Of a stretch of DNA of 64,000 nt, positions 24,700 through 35,502 are shown one piece after another. The number at the start of each line of letters is the position of its first letter. Positions within the stretch are counted from its first letter, which is position 1. The DNA comes from Rhodanobacter lindaniclasticus (lineage in GTDB: Bacteria; Pseudomonadota; Gammaproteobacteria; Xanthomonadales; Rhodanobacteraceae). Position numbers and translations under genes: made by a program. Under the pieces are notes generated by a model, which worked only from the letters and a program-made list of their open reading frames with translations, ran no database searches and was not told where the DNA came from. The stretch is taken from assembly GCF_004799035.1 (NCBI RefSeq), contig NZ_MWIO01000014.1, forward strand, positions 1 through 64,000, read 5' to 3'.

Positions 24700-24787
24700 A
24701 GGCTTCGCCGGCGGCGATTTGCGCGGCGCGATCGGCGGCTGCAACAATCGCCCTTCGACCGCGCCAGCAGCCTCCAGCGAGCACGCC

Positions 24788-25141
24788 ATGTCCCTCGTCG
24801 CCAACGTCCTGATCGTCCTGATCGCGCTGCTGCACCTCTGGTTCCTGGTCCTGGAGATGTTCCTGTGGACGCGACCTTCCGGTCGCCGCGCGTTCGGCCT
24901 CAGCGAAGAGTTCGCCGAACAGTCGCGGGCGCTGGCTGCCAACCAGGGGCTGTACAACGGCTTTCTTGCCGCCGGACTGATCTGGGGCGCATGGCTGGGC
25001 CCGGCCGGGTTCGCCATCAAGGTGTTCTTCCTCGGTTGCGTACTGGCCGCAGGCGTGTTCGGCGGGCTCACCGCGGCGCGCAAGATCCTCTGGTTCCAGG
25101 CGCTGCCGGCTGCGGTCGCGCTGTTGCTGGTGCTCGCTTGA
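24788..25141 (+). CDS. DUF1304 small membrane protein
   Basis: A 117-residue integral membrane protein with four predicted helices and the DUF1304 pattern: HLWFLVLEMFLWTRPSGRRA, then ANQGLYNGFLAAGLIWG. The family has no established function. The start at 24788 begins with the first helix. It follows the dioxygenase by 88 bases, and its stop overlaps the presumed TTG start of the M24 peptidase. Confidence 0.88.
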   Translation: MSLVANVLIVLIALLHLWFLVLEMFLWTRPSGRRAFGLSEEFAEQSRALAANQGLYNGFLAAGLIWGAWLGPAGFAIKVFFLGCVLAAGVFGGLTAARKILWFQALPAAVALLLVLA

Positions 25142-25821
25142 GCCGCGCGCAGGGCGCCGCCCGCGAAGCGGTGGGGGCGCGTTTCGACCCGGTGCTGATG
25201 CTGCGTGCCCGCGAGCGCAGCTGGGCAGCGCTGCACGCGATCCGCGCACGCATGTTGCCGGGGATCAGCGAGGCCGAGGCGGTGGCGATGGCCGCCAAGG
25301 TGTTTGCCGAACAGGGCTGCGAACGCCTTTGGCACCGACCACTGATCCGCATCGGCCGGAACACGACCAAGGCATTCCGCGAGCCGTCGGAACCGGACGT
25401 GCGCCTGGGCGAGCATGACAGCTACTTCATCGACCTCGGGCTGGTCTTCGACGGCCACGAGGGCGACGTGGGCGACACCTTCGTGGTCGGCCACGCGCCG
25501 CAACGCCAGGCCTGCGCCGACGCGGCGCGCGCCCTGTTCGCGCAGGTGGCCGATGCCTGGCGCCACGACGGCCTGAGCGGCCAGGCCCTGTATGCCTTCG
25601 CCACGCAGCGCGCCGCGGCGATGGGCTGGCGTTTCAACCAGGCGATCAAGGGCCACCGGGTCAGCGATTTTCCGCATGCGATCCACCGCGGCGGCGACCT
25701 CGGCGACCTCGACCACGTGCCGGCCAGCGGCCTGTGGATCCTGGAGATCCAGATCGCCCATCCGAGCGAGCCGTTCGGCGCCTTCTACGAAGATCTGCTC
25801 GAGGGCAGCGCGCGAGCCTGA
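25138..25821 (+). CDS. M24-family metallopeptidase-like protein
   Basis: A 227-residue pita-bread-fold protein of the M24/creatinase group. Likely metal ligands are the aspartates in FIDLGLVFDGHEGDVGDTF, a His in FPHAIHRGG and Glu in LEIQIAHP. It is shorter than aminopeptidase P and lacks its N-terminal domain; the true substrate could be a peptide or a small guanidino compound. The start is uncertain: TTG 25138 (overlapping the DUF1304 stop as TTGA) is used, but GTG 25171 or ATG 25198 are possible. The overlap implies coupling to DUF1304. Confidence 0.75.
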   Translation: MSRAQGAAREAVGARFDPVLMLRARERSWAALHAIRARMLPGISEAEAVAMAAKVFAEQGCERLWHRPLIRIGRNTTKAFREPSEPDVRLGEHDSYFIDLGLVFDGHEGDVGDTFVVGHAPQRQACADAARALFAQVADAWRHDGLSGQALYAFATQRAAAMGWRFNQAIKGHRVSDFPHAIHRGGDLGDLDHVPASGLWILEIQIAHPSEPFGAFYEDLLEGSARA

Positions 25822-26038
25822 CGGCCGCGCCGGTCACAAGCTGACGCATCGCGTCGCTGCCCGGCAGCGGCGCAGCCCGCCGCTGCGCGCGCGGCGGCAG
25901 CCATCGCCGCCCGTGCTGGCGGGGCTGCCAGCCCCGGCAAGGCCATTGGCATCCCTCGTGCATGAACCCGGACGACGCGACGATATTCATCGGGTTCGTG
26001 GAACCCGGTCGTCGCCACTTCGGGACGAGGACAAGCAC

Positions 26039-26485
26039 ATGCTGGCCATCACGGGCGACTCCGCCGGAACATCCGATCGACACGACCAGACCGTGCGCCG
26101 CTTCATGGAGCACGCCCGCGCGGTCGCCGCCGGCGAGGCCGAGGGCGACGTGTTCACCTGGTTCCTGGCCAGCGAGTACCAGTGGGAGATGGAGGCCGCC
26201 GGCACCTGGCTGGTGGAGTCGCCGGCGAGTCGGCTCTCCGCCACGGAGAAGGACACCATGCGCCACTTCATGTCGTGCATGCCGGCGATCCGCGACGCCA
26301 TCATCGACGGCCGCAAGGCCGCCGCACACCGGGCCGATCGCTCGCTTTCGCCGGAATGGACCGACTGGCTGGAACTGGCCGCGCTGCCGAGCTGGAACGA
26401 CTTCACCATCCGCACGGCAATCCTGCTCAGCCAGCTGGGCGAGCCGGCGCGCAACGACCCGCACTACGGCATCGTCGCGCGCTAG
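26039..26485 (+). CDS. Hypothetical protein, 148 residues
   Basis: I do not recognise the family. It is a soluble, mixed-charge, mostly helical protein with no signal peptide or membrane segment. Its features are a central [17 protein letters not shown] segment and paired tryptophans ([14 protein letters not shown]). The ATG at 26039 has GAGGA 7 bases upstream, the coding third-position GC bias is strong, and the frame is open in line with its neighbours, so it is probably real. It lies 217 bases after the M24 gene and 176 before the EF-G gene. The 25822-26038 gap holds only imperfect short repeats. Confidence 0.6.
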   Translation: MLAITGDSAGTSDRHDQTVRRFMEHARAVAAGEAEGDVFTWFLASEYQWEMEAAGTWLVESPASRLSATEKDTMRHFMSCMPAIRDAIIDGRKAAAHRADRSLSPEWTDWLELAALPSWNDFTIRTAILLSQLGEPARNDPHYGIVAR

Positions 26486-26661
26486 CGCCGACGCCCGCGC
26501 CGCGAGCGGCGCGAACCATGCGTCCCGCCAGCTGCGAGCCGGGCCGCACATGCCGGCACCGGCCGCACCACCCTGCCCTGATCCCCGCACGCGCTCCCCG
26601 CTACAATGGGCGGATCGCCGGTCGCATCCTGCGCTGCCGGCTTCCCCAATGGACGCGCGTC

Positions 26662-28791
<2,130 letters not shown>

Positions 28792-28830
28792 GCCCGACAG
28801 GCGCTGCGACGACGATCGCCGCGACGCATG

Positions 28831-28865
28831 GAACAGGCCCGCGAACTGGTATTCCGGGCCTGTTC
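28831..28865 (+). terminator. Hairpin after the EF-G2 gene
   Basis: GAACAGGCCC and GGGCCTGTTC form a 10-bp stem with a 15-base loop, followed by GTTCGGG. There is only a weak U-tract, so it is terminator-like. Confidence 0.6.
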
Positions 28866-28890
28866 GTTCGGGCTGGCCACGTCGCCCACG

Positions 28891-28913
28891 GCAATTTTTA
28901 CGCGGATTTTATG
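28891..28913 (+). promoter_or_regulatory. T-rich direct repeats upstream of kup (possible KdpE site)
   Basis: Between 28891 and 28910 ATTTTTAC and ATTTTATG stand as two T-rich direct repeats, unusual in this GC-rich context and about 150 bases before kup. E. coli KdpE binds T-rich repeats of this kind. The assignment is tentative and rests on the downstream kdpE. Confidence 0.35.
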
Positions 28914-29058
28914 CCGTCGCCGCCGGACGCTATGCCGTTGTTACGGCCCAACGCCCAGACTGCGCGCCTGATCCATTCCAGGCAGTGCAGATGTTTCACA
29001 TCGTCGTTCTTCCCATCGCGCCGGCATCTGTCGAGGTTCTCGCCACCGGCCGTGGCCC

Positions 29059-30936
29059 ATGAGCGCCGCCCCGCAGAAGCGCCGCCTCGCCGCGCTGGCA
29101 CTCGGCGCCGTGGGCGTGGTCTACGGTGACATCGGCACCAGCCCGCTGTACACGCTGAAGGAAGTGTTCGGCGCCCATGGCGTGCCGGCCTCTGCGGCAA
29201 ATGTGCTGGGCGCGCTGAGCCTGGTGTTCTGGTCGCTGATCATCGTGGTGTCGATCAAGTACCTACTGTTCATCATGCGCGCCGACAACCGCGGCGAGGG
29301 CGGCATCATGGCCTTGCTGGCGCTGGCCCAGCGCAGCGCGCGCCATGTGCCACGCCTGCGCATGAGCCTGATTGCGCTGGGCCTGTTCGGCGCTGCGCTG
29401 TTCTACGGCGACGGCGTGATTACCCCGGCGATCTCGGTGCTGTCCGCGGTCGAGGGACTGAAGGTGGCCGCGCCCGCGCTTGAACGCTGGGTGGTACCGA
29501 TCACCATCGGCGTCATCGTCGGCCTGTTCTGGCTGCAGAAGCACGGCACCCACCGCATCGGCGCCGTGTTCGGTCCGGTCTGCGCGGTCTGGTTCCTCAG
29601 CATCGCCGGGCTCGGCGTGCTGGGTATCGCCCGCAACCCGGAAGTCCTGCTGGCGCTCAGCCCGCGCTACGGCGTCGACTTCTTTCTGCGCAATCAGGCC
29701 GAAGCCTTCTTCGCGCTGGGAGCGGTGGTGCTGGCGGTCACCGGCACGGAGGCGCTGTATGCGGACATGGGCCATTTCGGCAAGCGGCCGATCCAGCTGG
29801 CCTGGTTCAACTTCGTGTTGCCGGCGCTGGTGCTGAACTACTTCGGCCAGGGCGCGCTGATCCTGCACGACCCCGCTGCGGTGGCCAACCCGTTCTACCA
29901 CCTGGTACCGCGGTTCATGCTGTACCCGATGATCGCGCTGGCGACCGCGGCCACCGTGATCGCCTCGCAGGCGGTGATCTCCGGTGCATTCTCGATGACG
30001 CGCGAGGCGATGCAGCTGGGCTACATGCCACGCATGCCCGTGGTGCACACGTCACGCGAGATGGCGGGGCAGATCTTCGTGCCGTGGATCAACCGGGTCC
30101 TGCTGGTCCTGATTGTCGCGGCCGTGCTCGGCTTCCGCTCGTCGGACAACCTGGGCGCCGCCTACGGCATCGCGGTCACCGGCACCATGGTCATCACCAC
30201 CCTGCTGGCCCTGGTGGTGGCGCGATACCAGTGGCGCTGGCGTCTTCCCGCGGTACTCGCCACCGGCGCCTGCCTGCTCACCGTGGACCTTGGCTTCTTC
30301 AGCGCCAACCTGGTCAAGGTCGAGCACGGCGGCTGGTTTCCACTGGCGCTGGGCCTGGGCGTTTTCGTGGCGATGACCACCTGGCGCCGCGGGCGCGAGC
30401 TGGTGGTGCGCGAAATCCGGCAAGGCGGCCTGGCGCTGGCGCCGTTCATCCGCAACCTGGCTGATCACCCGGCGACACGGGTGCCCGGCACGGCCGTGTT
30501 CCTTACCGCCAACCCCGAGTCGATCCCCAGCTCACTGCTGCACAACCTCAAGCACAACAAGGTATTGCACGAACGCAACGTGCTGCTCACGGTGGAGACC
30601 CTGGATACGCCCCGGGCCGAGCCCGCCGAATGGTTCGAATGGACGGCGCTGGGCGAAGGATTCATTCGATTGCGCCTGCGCTTCGGCTTCGGCGAGGACC
30701 CGGATGTACCGCTTCGACTGGCACAATGCGGCCATGACGGCCTGCCGTTCGACATGATGGATACCACCTTCTTCCTGTCCCGCGAGACCGTGGTGCCCGG
30801 TCGGCACGCCCACGGCATGGCGGCATGGCGTGATCGCCTGTTCGCCTTCATGGCGCACAATGCGCTGTCCGCGACCGCGTTCTTCCGGATTCCCGGCAAT
30901 CGGCGTATCGAGCTGGGATCGGAGGTGGAGATATGA
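29059..30936 (+). CDS. kup: Low-affinity K+ transport protein
   Basis: A 625-residue Kup/HAK/KT potassium uptake protein. Signature segments include VYGDIGTSPLYTLKE, ADNRGEGGIMALLALAQ and FYGDGVITPAISVLSAVEGL. About twelve membrane helices are followed by a cytoplasmic C-terminal domain (about 480-625). Length matches E. coli Kup (622). Kup normally imports K+ with protons. It is the first gene of an operon with a KdpD-like kinase and KdpE (gap 42 bases), so K+ uptake here may be controlled by the Kdp system even though no kdpFABC is present in the window. Confidence 0.95.
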   Translation: MSAAPQKRRLAALALGAVGVVYGDIGTSPLYTLKEVFGAHGVPASAANVLGALSLVFWSLIIVVSIKYLLFIMRADNRGEGGIMALLALAQRSARHVPRLRMSLIALGLFGAALFYGDGVITPAISVLSAVEGLKVAAPALERWVVPITIGVIVGLFWLQKHGTHRIGAVFGPVCAVWFLSIAGLGVLGIARNPEVLLALSPRYGVDFFLRNQAEAFFALGAVVLAVTGTEALYADMGHFGKRPIQLAWFNFVLPALVLNYFGQGALILHDPAAVANPFYHLVPRFMLYPMIALATAATVIASQAVISGAFSMTREAMQLGYMPRMPVVHTSREMAGQIFVPWINRVLLVLIVAAVLGFRSSDNLGAAYGIAVTGTMVITTLLALVVARYQWRWRLPAVLATGACLLTVDLGFFSANLVKVEHGGWFPLALGLGVFVAMTTWRRGRELVVREIRQGGLALAPFIRNLADHPATRVPGTAVFLTANPESIPSSLLHNLKHNKVLHERNVLLTVETLDTPRAEPAEWFEWTALGEGFIRLRLRFGFGEDPDVPLRLAQCGHDGLPFDMMDTTFFLSRETVVPGRHAHGMAAWRDRLFAFMAHNALSATAFFRIPGNRRIELGSEVEI

Positions 30937-30978
30937 CACGACATCGACCACCGCCCCACCGCCGGGAACACCTGCCGC

Positions 30979-32409
30979 ATGCATGAGCCGGCACCACGCC
31001 ACCCGCACGGCGCTGTCGCGGCCGACTACCTTTTCGCCACGACAGTCACCCTGGCGGCTTTCGCGCTGACTTTCGTCGCCGACCGCTACCTGTCGATCGC
31101 CAATCTCTCGCTGATCCTGCTGACCGGCGTGCTCGCCGTCGCGGTGCGAAAGCGCATGGCGGTAGCCGTCTATACAGCCGTATTGTGTTTCCTCGGCTAC
31201 AACTTCTTCTTCACCCGTCCGCGGTATACGCTGGCCATCGCCAACGGCGACGACGTGCTGGCGATCGTGCTGTTCCTGATCGTCGCCCTCGTCTGCAGCC
31301 GCATGGCCACCCGGCTCTCCGACCAGGTCACTTCCCTGCGGACCGCGCAGCAGCGCGCGCGCACACTGTTGCAGCTGGGCAGGGAACTCGCCACCGCCGC
31401 CGGTGCCACGGCGATTCGCGAAGTCGGTGCTCGCGCTCTGACGAAGGCCGTCGGTGCAACCGCTCATATCAACCCAGCCGAGGAAGCATCCGCCGTCGAT
31501 CGGAACGATGATCCTGGCTGCGGGTGGCTGGTTCCGCTGACCGTCGGCGCGCACGGGCACGGCACGGTGGTGTTTGCCACGCGGGGCCCGGACGAACCCG
31601 ATGCCGAGCGGCGCGAGCTGGCCCTCGCGATGAGCCAGGACATTGCACTGGCACTGGAACGTGCCAGACTGGCGCACGAGCTCGAGCAGGCCCGCGTGCA
31701 GGGCGAAACCGAGCGGCTGCGCAACGCCCTGCTTTCCTCCGTCTCGCACGACCTGCGCTCGCCGCTGGCTTCGATGATCGGTGCCGCCGACACCCTTGCC
31801 ATGTACGAAACGCAACTGCCGCGGGCCGAACGGCAGGAGTTGCTGCAGTCGATCGTGCATGAGGGCCAGCGGCTGGACCGCTATATCCAGAACCTGCTGG
31901 ACATGACCCGGCTCGGCCATGGCACGCTCAAGCTGCATCGCGACTGGATCGATGCGACCGAAGTGGTGGTGACCGCCACCGACAGGCTTCGCCGGTTCTT
32001 CCCGGGACTGTCCATGCAGACCGCGTTGCCGCAGGAGACCGTACTGCTCTACGTGCACCCGGCGCTGATCGAGCAGGCGCTGTTCAACGTGCTGGAAAAT
32101 GCCGCGCACTTCTCTCCGCCCGGCGAGGCCGTGCGCGTGGAGGCGGCCGTGACCGGCGAACAGCTGCAGATCGAAGTGATCGATCACGGCCCGGGCATTC
32201 CGCCGGATGAGCGGGCGCGCATCTTCGACATGTTCCATTCGGTATCGCGCGGCGATCGCGGCAACAACGGCACCGGACTGGGGCTGTCGATCTGTCGCGG
32301 CATGATCGGCGCGCATGGCGGCAACGTGGAAGCGCTGGCCACCGCGGGCGGCGGCACCACCATCCGCATCACCCTGCCCCTGCCACCCGCACCGGAGAGC
32401 AACGCTTGA
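30979..32409 (+). CDS. KdpD-like sensor histidine kinase lacking the N-terminal KdpD domain
   Basis: A 476-residue membrane kinase. Residues about 15-110 are four helices of DUF4118 type as in KdpD, including FLGYNFFFTRPRYTL. A GAF-like segment follows (about 125-230), then HisKA with phosphoacceptor His257 (SVSHDLRSP), and a HATPase with NVLENAAHFSP, DHGPGIP and GTGLGLSI. E. coli KdpD has about 895 residues; the entire N-terminal cytoplasmic KdpD and UspA parts are missing, so this is a minimal KdpD. The stop overlaps the kdpE start (TTGA). It probably senses K+ or osmotic state and phosphorylates KdpE. Confidence 0.9.
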   Translation: MHEPAPRHPHGAVAADYLFATTVTLAAFALTFVADRYLSIANLSLILLTGVLAVAVRKRMAVAVYTAVLCFLGYNFFFTRPRYTLAIANGDDVLAIVLFLIVALVCSRMATRLSDQVTSLRTAQQRARTLLQLGRELATAAGATAIREVGARALTKAVGATAHINPAEEASAVDRNDDPGCGWLVPLTVGAHGHGTVVFATRGPDEPDAERRELALAMSQDIALALERARLAHELEQARVQGETERLRNALLSSVSHDLRSPLASMIGAADTLAMYETQLPRAERQELLQSIVHEGQRLDRYIQNLLDMTRLGHGTLKLHRDWIDATEVVVTATDRLRRFFPGLSMQTALPQETVLLYVHPALIEQALFNVLENAAHFSPPGEAVRVEAAVTGEQLQIEVIDHGPGIPPDERARIFDMFHSVSRGDRGNNGTGLGLSICRGMIGAHGGNVEALATAGGGTTIRITLPLPPAPESNA

Positions 32410-33128
32410 ACACTGCTGCGCCACGCGTGCTGGTGATCGATGACGAGAGGCAGATCCGTCGCTTCCTCGACATCGGCCTGCGCGCCGGGGGATATCAGGT
32501 GCTGCTGGCGGCCAACGCCGCGGAAGGTCTTGCACTCGCCACCACGCAAGCGCCCGACCTGGTCATCCTCGACTTGGGCCTGCCTGATCGCGAGGGCCAC
32601 GAAGTGCTGGCCGAGTTGCGCCAATGGAGCTCGGTGCCGGTGCTGATGCTGTCCGTGCGCAACGCCGAGAGCGAGAAGGTGCGCGCGCTGGACAACGGCG
32701 CCAACGACTATGTGACCAAGCCGTTCGGCATGCAGGAACTGATGGCCAGGCTGCGTGCCCTGCTGCGCCACCATCCCGCAACCGCCGCGGCCGACGTGCC
32801 GCCGCGGTACGACGACGGCCACCTGGCGATCGACCTGGCTCGGCGTGAAGTCAGCCTCGATGGCCACGGGGTCGCGTTGACGCGCAAGGAATACGCCGTG
32901 CTCGCGCTGCTGCTGCGCCATGCCGGCCGCGTGGTCAGTCAGCAGCAGTTGCTGCGCGAGGTATGGGGTGCCAGCCACGTGCAGGACACGCACTATCTGC
33001 GCATCGTGCTGGGCCGCCTGCGCCAGAAGCTGGGCGATGATCCCGCCGCGCCACGCTGGCTGAAGACCGAGCCGGGCATAGGCTACCGTTTCCTGGAAGG
33101 TAGCGGCGACGAATCCACACCTGGCTGA
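32406..33128 (+). CDS. kdpE: KdpE-type response regulator
   Basis: A 240-residue OmpR-family regulator. The receiver has the acidic pair IDDE (11-14), phospho-acceptor Asp56 (VILDLGLP) and the Lys of VTKPFG. The C-terminal winged helix (about 140-232) ends with GIGYRF. Its closest style is KdpE. TTG start at 32406 overlaps the kinase stop by 4 bases. It probably controls kup and perhaps a distant kdpFABC operon; the T-rich repeats before kup are a candidate site. Confidence 0.93.
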   Translation: MNTAAPRVLVIDDERQIRRFLDIGLRAGGYQVLLAANAAEGLALATTQAPDLVILDLGLPDREGHEVLAELRQWSSVPVLMLSVRNAESEKVRALDNGANDYVTKPFGMQELMARLRALLRHHPATAAADVPPRYDDGHLAIDLARREVSLDGHGVALTRKEYAVLALLLRHAGRVVSQQQLLREVWGASHVQDTHYLRIVLGRLRQKLGDDPAAPRWLKTEPGIGYRFLEGSGDESTPG

Positions 33129-33204
33129 AATCCTTGTCGCCACTGGTTGACGGGCGCGCACAGGCAGATACTCGGCGTTCAACGCCACTGCCTGGAATGC
33201 TCCC

Positions 33205-34593
33205 ATGTCGATGCGCCACTTGTTGCTTTGTGCCGGCCTCGTGCTGGCGCTTGCGAAGACTTCCAGCGCGGGTGCCGAAACCACCGCGCAGCTGATGCCT
33301 GAAACCATGGCCATGCTGCGCCACGCCATCGCCATGCAGACGGTGAAAGGCGAGGGCCAGGTGCCGGCGTTCGCGCGTTATCTCGCCGGCAGACTGGAAT
33401 CGGCCGGCTTCGCCAGATCGGACATCGAGGTCATCCCGGTCGGCGAGACCGCTGCGCTGGTCGCGCACTACCGCGGCAGCGGCAGGGGCAAGCCGATCCT
33501 GCTCTCGGCGCACATGGACGTGGTCGCGGCCGATCCGAAGGACTGGAGCCGCGACCCGTTCACGCTGATCGAGGAGAACGGCTATATCTACGGTCGCGGC
33601 ACCGCCGACATGAAGACCAACCTGGTCACCCTGGTCGCCACCATGATGCGCTTCAAGCGCGAGGGCTTCGTGCCCGGCCACGAGATGATCCTGGTGTTCT
33701 CCGGCGACGAGGAGACCGAGATGGCCTCCACCCGCGAACTGGCCCAGCGCTACCACGACGCGGACTTCCTGCTCAACGCGGACGCCGGCGGCGGCACCTT
33801 CGACGACAAGCTCAAGCCGGTGGATTACGAGATCCAGGCGGCCGAGAAGACCTATGCGGACTTCCTGCTCACCGTCACCTCGCCCGGCGGCCACTCCAGT
33901 GAACCGACGCCGGACAACGCGATCTATCGGCTGGCCCATGCGCTCGATCGCGTCGCCGGCTACGCCTTCCCGGTGCAGCACAACGACATCACCCTCGCCT
34001 CGCTGAAAGCGGTGGGCGAACACAGTCACGGTCCACTGGCGCAGGCCATGCTGCAATTCAGCGCCCATCCTGACGACGCCCGCGCCGCCGCCGTCATCTC
34101 CGCCGACCCCGCCTACGTCGGCCAGCTGCGCACCACCTGCGTGGCGACCATGCTCGACGGCGGCCACGCACTCAACGCCTTGCCGCAACGCGCCAGCGCC
34201 AACATCAACTGCCGCATCTTCCCCGACACCAGCATCACCGCCGTCGAGGCCACGCTCAACAAGGTCGTGGCCGACCCCGGCGTGAAGATCACCGTGCAGG
34301 AACCTCCGCCCGTGCAAAGCCCGACTTCGCCGCTGCGCAAGGACATCGTGGCCGCCGTCACCGCCACCGTGCACGAACGCTTCCCGGGGCTGGAGGTGGT
34401 GCCCGGCATGTCCGCCGGTGCCTCCGACAGCATGTATTTCCGCAACGCGGGCGTGCCCAGCTACGGCGTCTCGCCCAACTTCGGCAAACCCGACGACAGC
34501 TTCGCGCACGGCCTCAACGAGAAGCTGCTCGCTTCCGAAGTGCCCGCCGCGCTTGATTTCTGGCACAGCCTGCTCACGAAGCTGGCGAAATAA
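33205..34593 (+). CDS. Secreted M20 metallopeptidase (first copy)
   Basis: A 462-residue zinc peptidase of the M20/ArgE/CPG2 family with a signal peptide (about 1-24). Metal ligands are His103 and Asp135 (SAHMDVV, GTADMK), catalytic Glu169 with Glu170 (GDEET), Asp193 (NADAGGG) and a C-terminal His (FAHGLNE). A dimerisation lid lies between about 205 and 320 (SPGGHSS). It likely trims peptides or acylated amino acids in the periplasm. It is very similar in order and motifs to the protein at 35503, so the two are paralogues. It follows kdpE by 76 bases and is convergent with mntP. Confidence 0.92.
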   Translation: MSMRHLLLCAGLVLALAKTSSAGAETTAQLMPETMAMLRHAIAMQTVKGEGQVPAFARYLAGRLESAGFARSDIEVIPVGETAALVAHYRGSGRGKPILLSAHMDVVAADPKDWSRDPFTLIEENGYIYGRGTADMKTNLVTLVATMMRFKREGFVPGHEMILVFSGDEETEMASTRELAQRYHDADFLLNADAGGGTFDDKLKPVDYEIQAAEKTYADFLLTVTSPGGHSSEPTPDNAIYRLAHALDRVAGYAFPVQHNDITLASLKAVGEHSHGPLAQAMLQFSAHPDDARAAAVISADPAYVGQLRTTCVATMLDGGHALNALPQRASANINCRIFPDTSITAVEATLNKVVADPGVKITVQEPPPVQSPTSPLRKDIVAAVTATVHERFPGLEVVPGMSAGASDSMYFRNAGVPSYGVSPNFGKPDDSFAHGLNEKLLASEVPAALDFWHSLLTKLAK

Positions 34594-34632
34594 ACCGCGC
34601 GGTGCGGCCGTGCCAGGGGCGTGGACGTCGCC

Positions 34633-35199
34633 TCAACCGGCCAGATGCTCGTACAGGATCACCGCGCCGACGCCGATCAGGATGAAGCCGCCGATCATCT
34701 CCGCCCGCTTGCCCACCACCTCGCCCAGCACGCGACCGAGCATGATGCCGAGCGTGACCATGGCGAACGTGCACAGACCGATCACCACCGCGACCACGAC
34801 AATCGGCGTATCGACAAAGGCCAGTCCCACGCCCACCGCCAGCGCGTCGATGCTGGTGGACAGCCCGGTGATGGCCAGCGCGGCGAAGCCGTGCCGCTTC
34901 GCTTCATCAACCGGCTCGTCCGGCTCGGGCTTGAGCCCGTTCCAGATCATGTGCAGGCCCAACGCCAGCAGCAGACCGAACGCGATCCAGTGGTCCCACA
35001 CCTCGATGTAGCGCGAGGCGCCCTTGCCCAGCAGCCAGCCGACCACCGGCGTGATCGCCTCGATCACGCCGAAGATCGCGCCGGCGCGCAGCGCCTGGAT
35101 CAGCCGTGGACGCGTCATCGCCGCGCCCTTGCCGATCGCCGCGGCGAACGCGTCGGTGGACATGGCGAAGCCGAGCAGCAGGATGGAAACGGGATTCAT
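34633..35199 (-). CDS. mntP: Manganese efflux pump
   Basis: A 188-residue membrane protein with six predicted helices. It begins [18 protein letters not shown], with the Asp-containing helix 1 motif of MntP, and carries the second [17 protein letters not shown] repeat. MntP exports Mn2+ and prevents toxicity. A yybP-ykoY riboswitch precedes it, so expression should rise with Mn2+. The start at 35199 gives the standard N-terminus. It lies on the opposite strand between two M20 paralogues. Confidence 0.95.
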   Translation of the reverse strand: MNPVSILLLGFAMSTDAFAAAIGKGAAMTRPRLIQALRAGAIFGVIEAITPVVGWLLGKGASRYIEVWDHWIAFGLLLALGLHMIWNGLKPEPDEPVDEAKRHGFAALAITGLSTSIDALAVGVGLAFVDTPIVVVAVVIGLCTFAMVTLGIMLGRVLGEVVGKRAEMIGGFILIGVGAVILYEHLAG

Positions 35200-35263
35200 G
35201 GGTAGCCATTCGGTCGGGCCAGGCGCAACGGCACGACGGCGCGCCCCACCGCTGTGGCGCCGT

Positions 35264-35373
35264 CAGCCGTTGGTCTCGCCAACCAGGATCGGTGTCTTCG
35301 CCACGGCGGATGGACGCCGAGCATGTTGACGAAGACGCCTCGCGGAACGAGGCAGGCTACTCCCCAAGGGGTG
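35264..35373 (-). promoter_or_regulatory. yybP-ykoY manganese riboswitch upstream of mntP
   Basis: On the minus strand the two conserved Mn-binding halves are clear: TTGGGGAGTAGCCTG (5' part, about 35354-35368), GTCAACATGCTCGG in the middle and GGCGAGACCAACGG at the 3' end (about 35268-35281). The leader continues about 65 bases to mntP with a GACGGCGC/GGCGCGCCGTC hairpin that may be the expression platform. Confidence 0.93.
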
Positions 35374-35502
35374 TCGCGCCGCCGGCACAGCCTTCAGCGC
35401 GGCGGCAAGGTTAGCACAACGGCGCAGCGGGCCCGGCACAGGCAGACGGGCATGCCGTCGCGCATACTGGGGCTTCGTTCAAGGCATGCAAGGGGATTTC
35501 GA

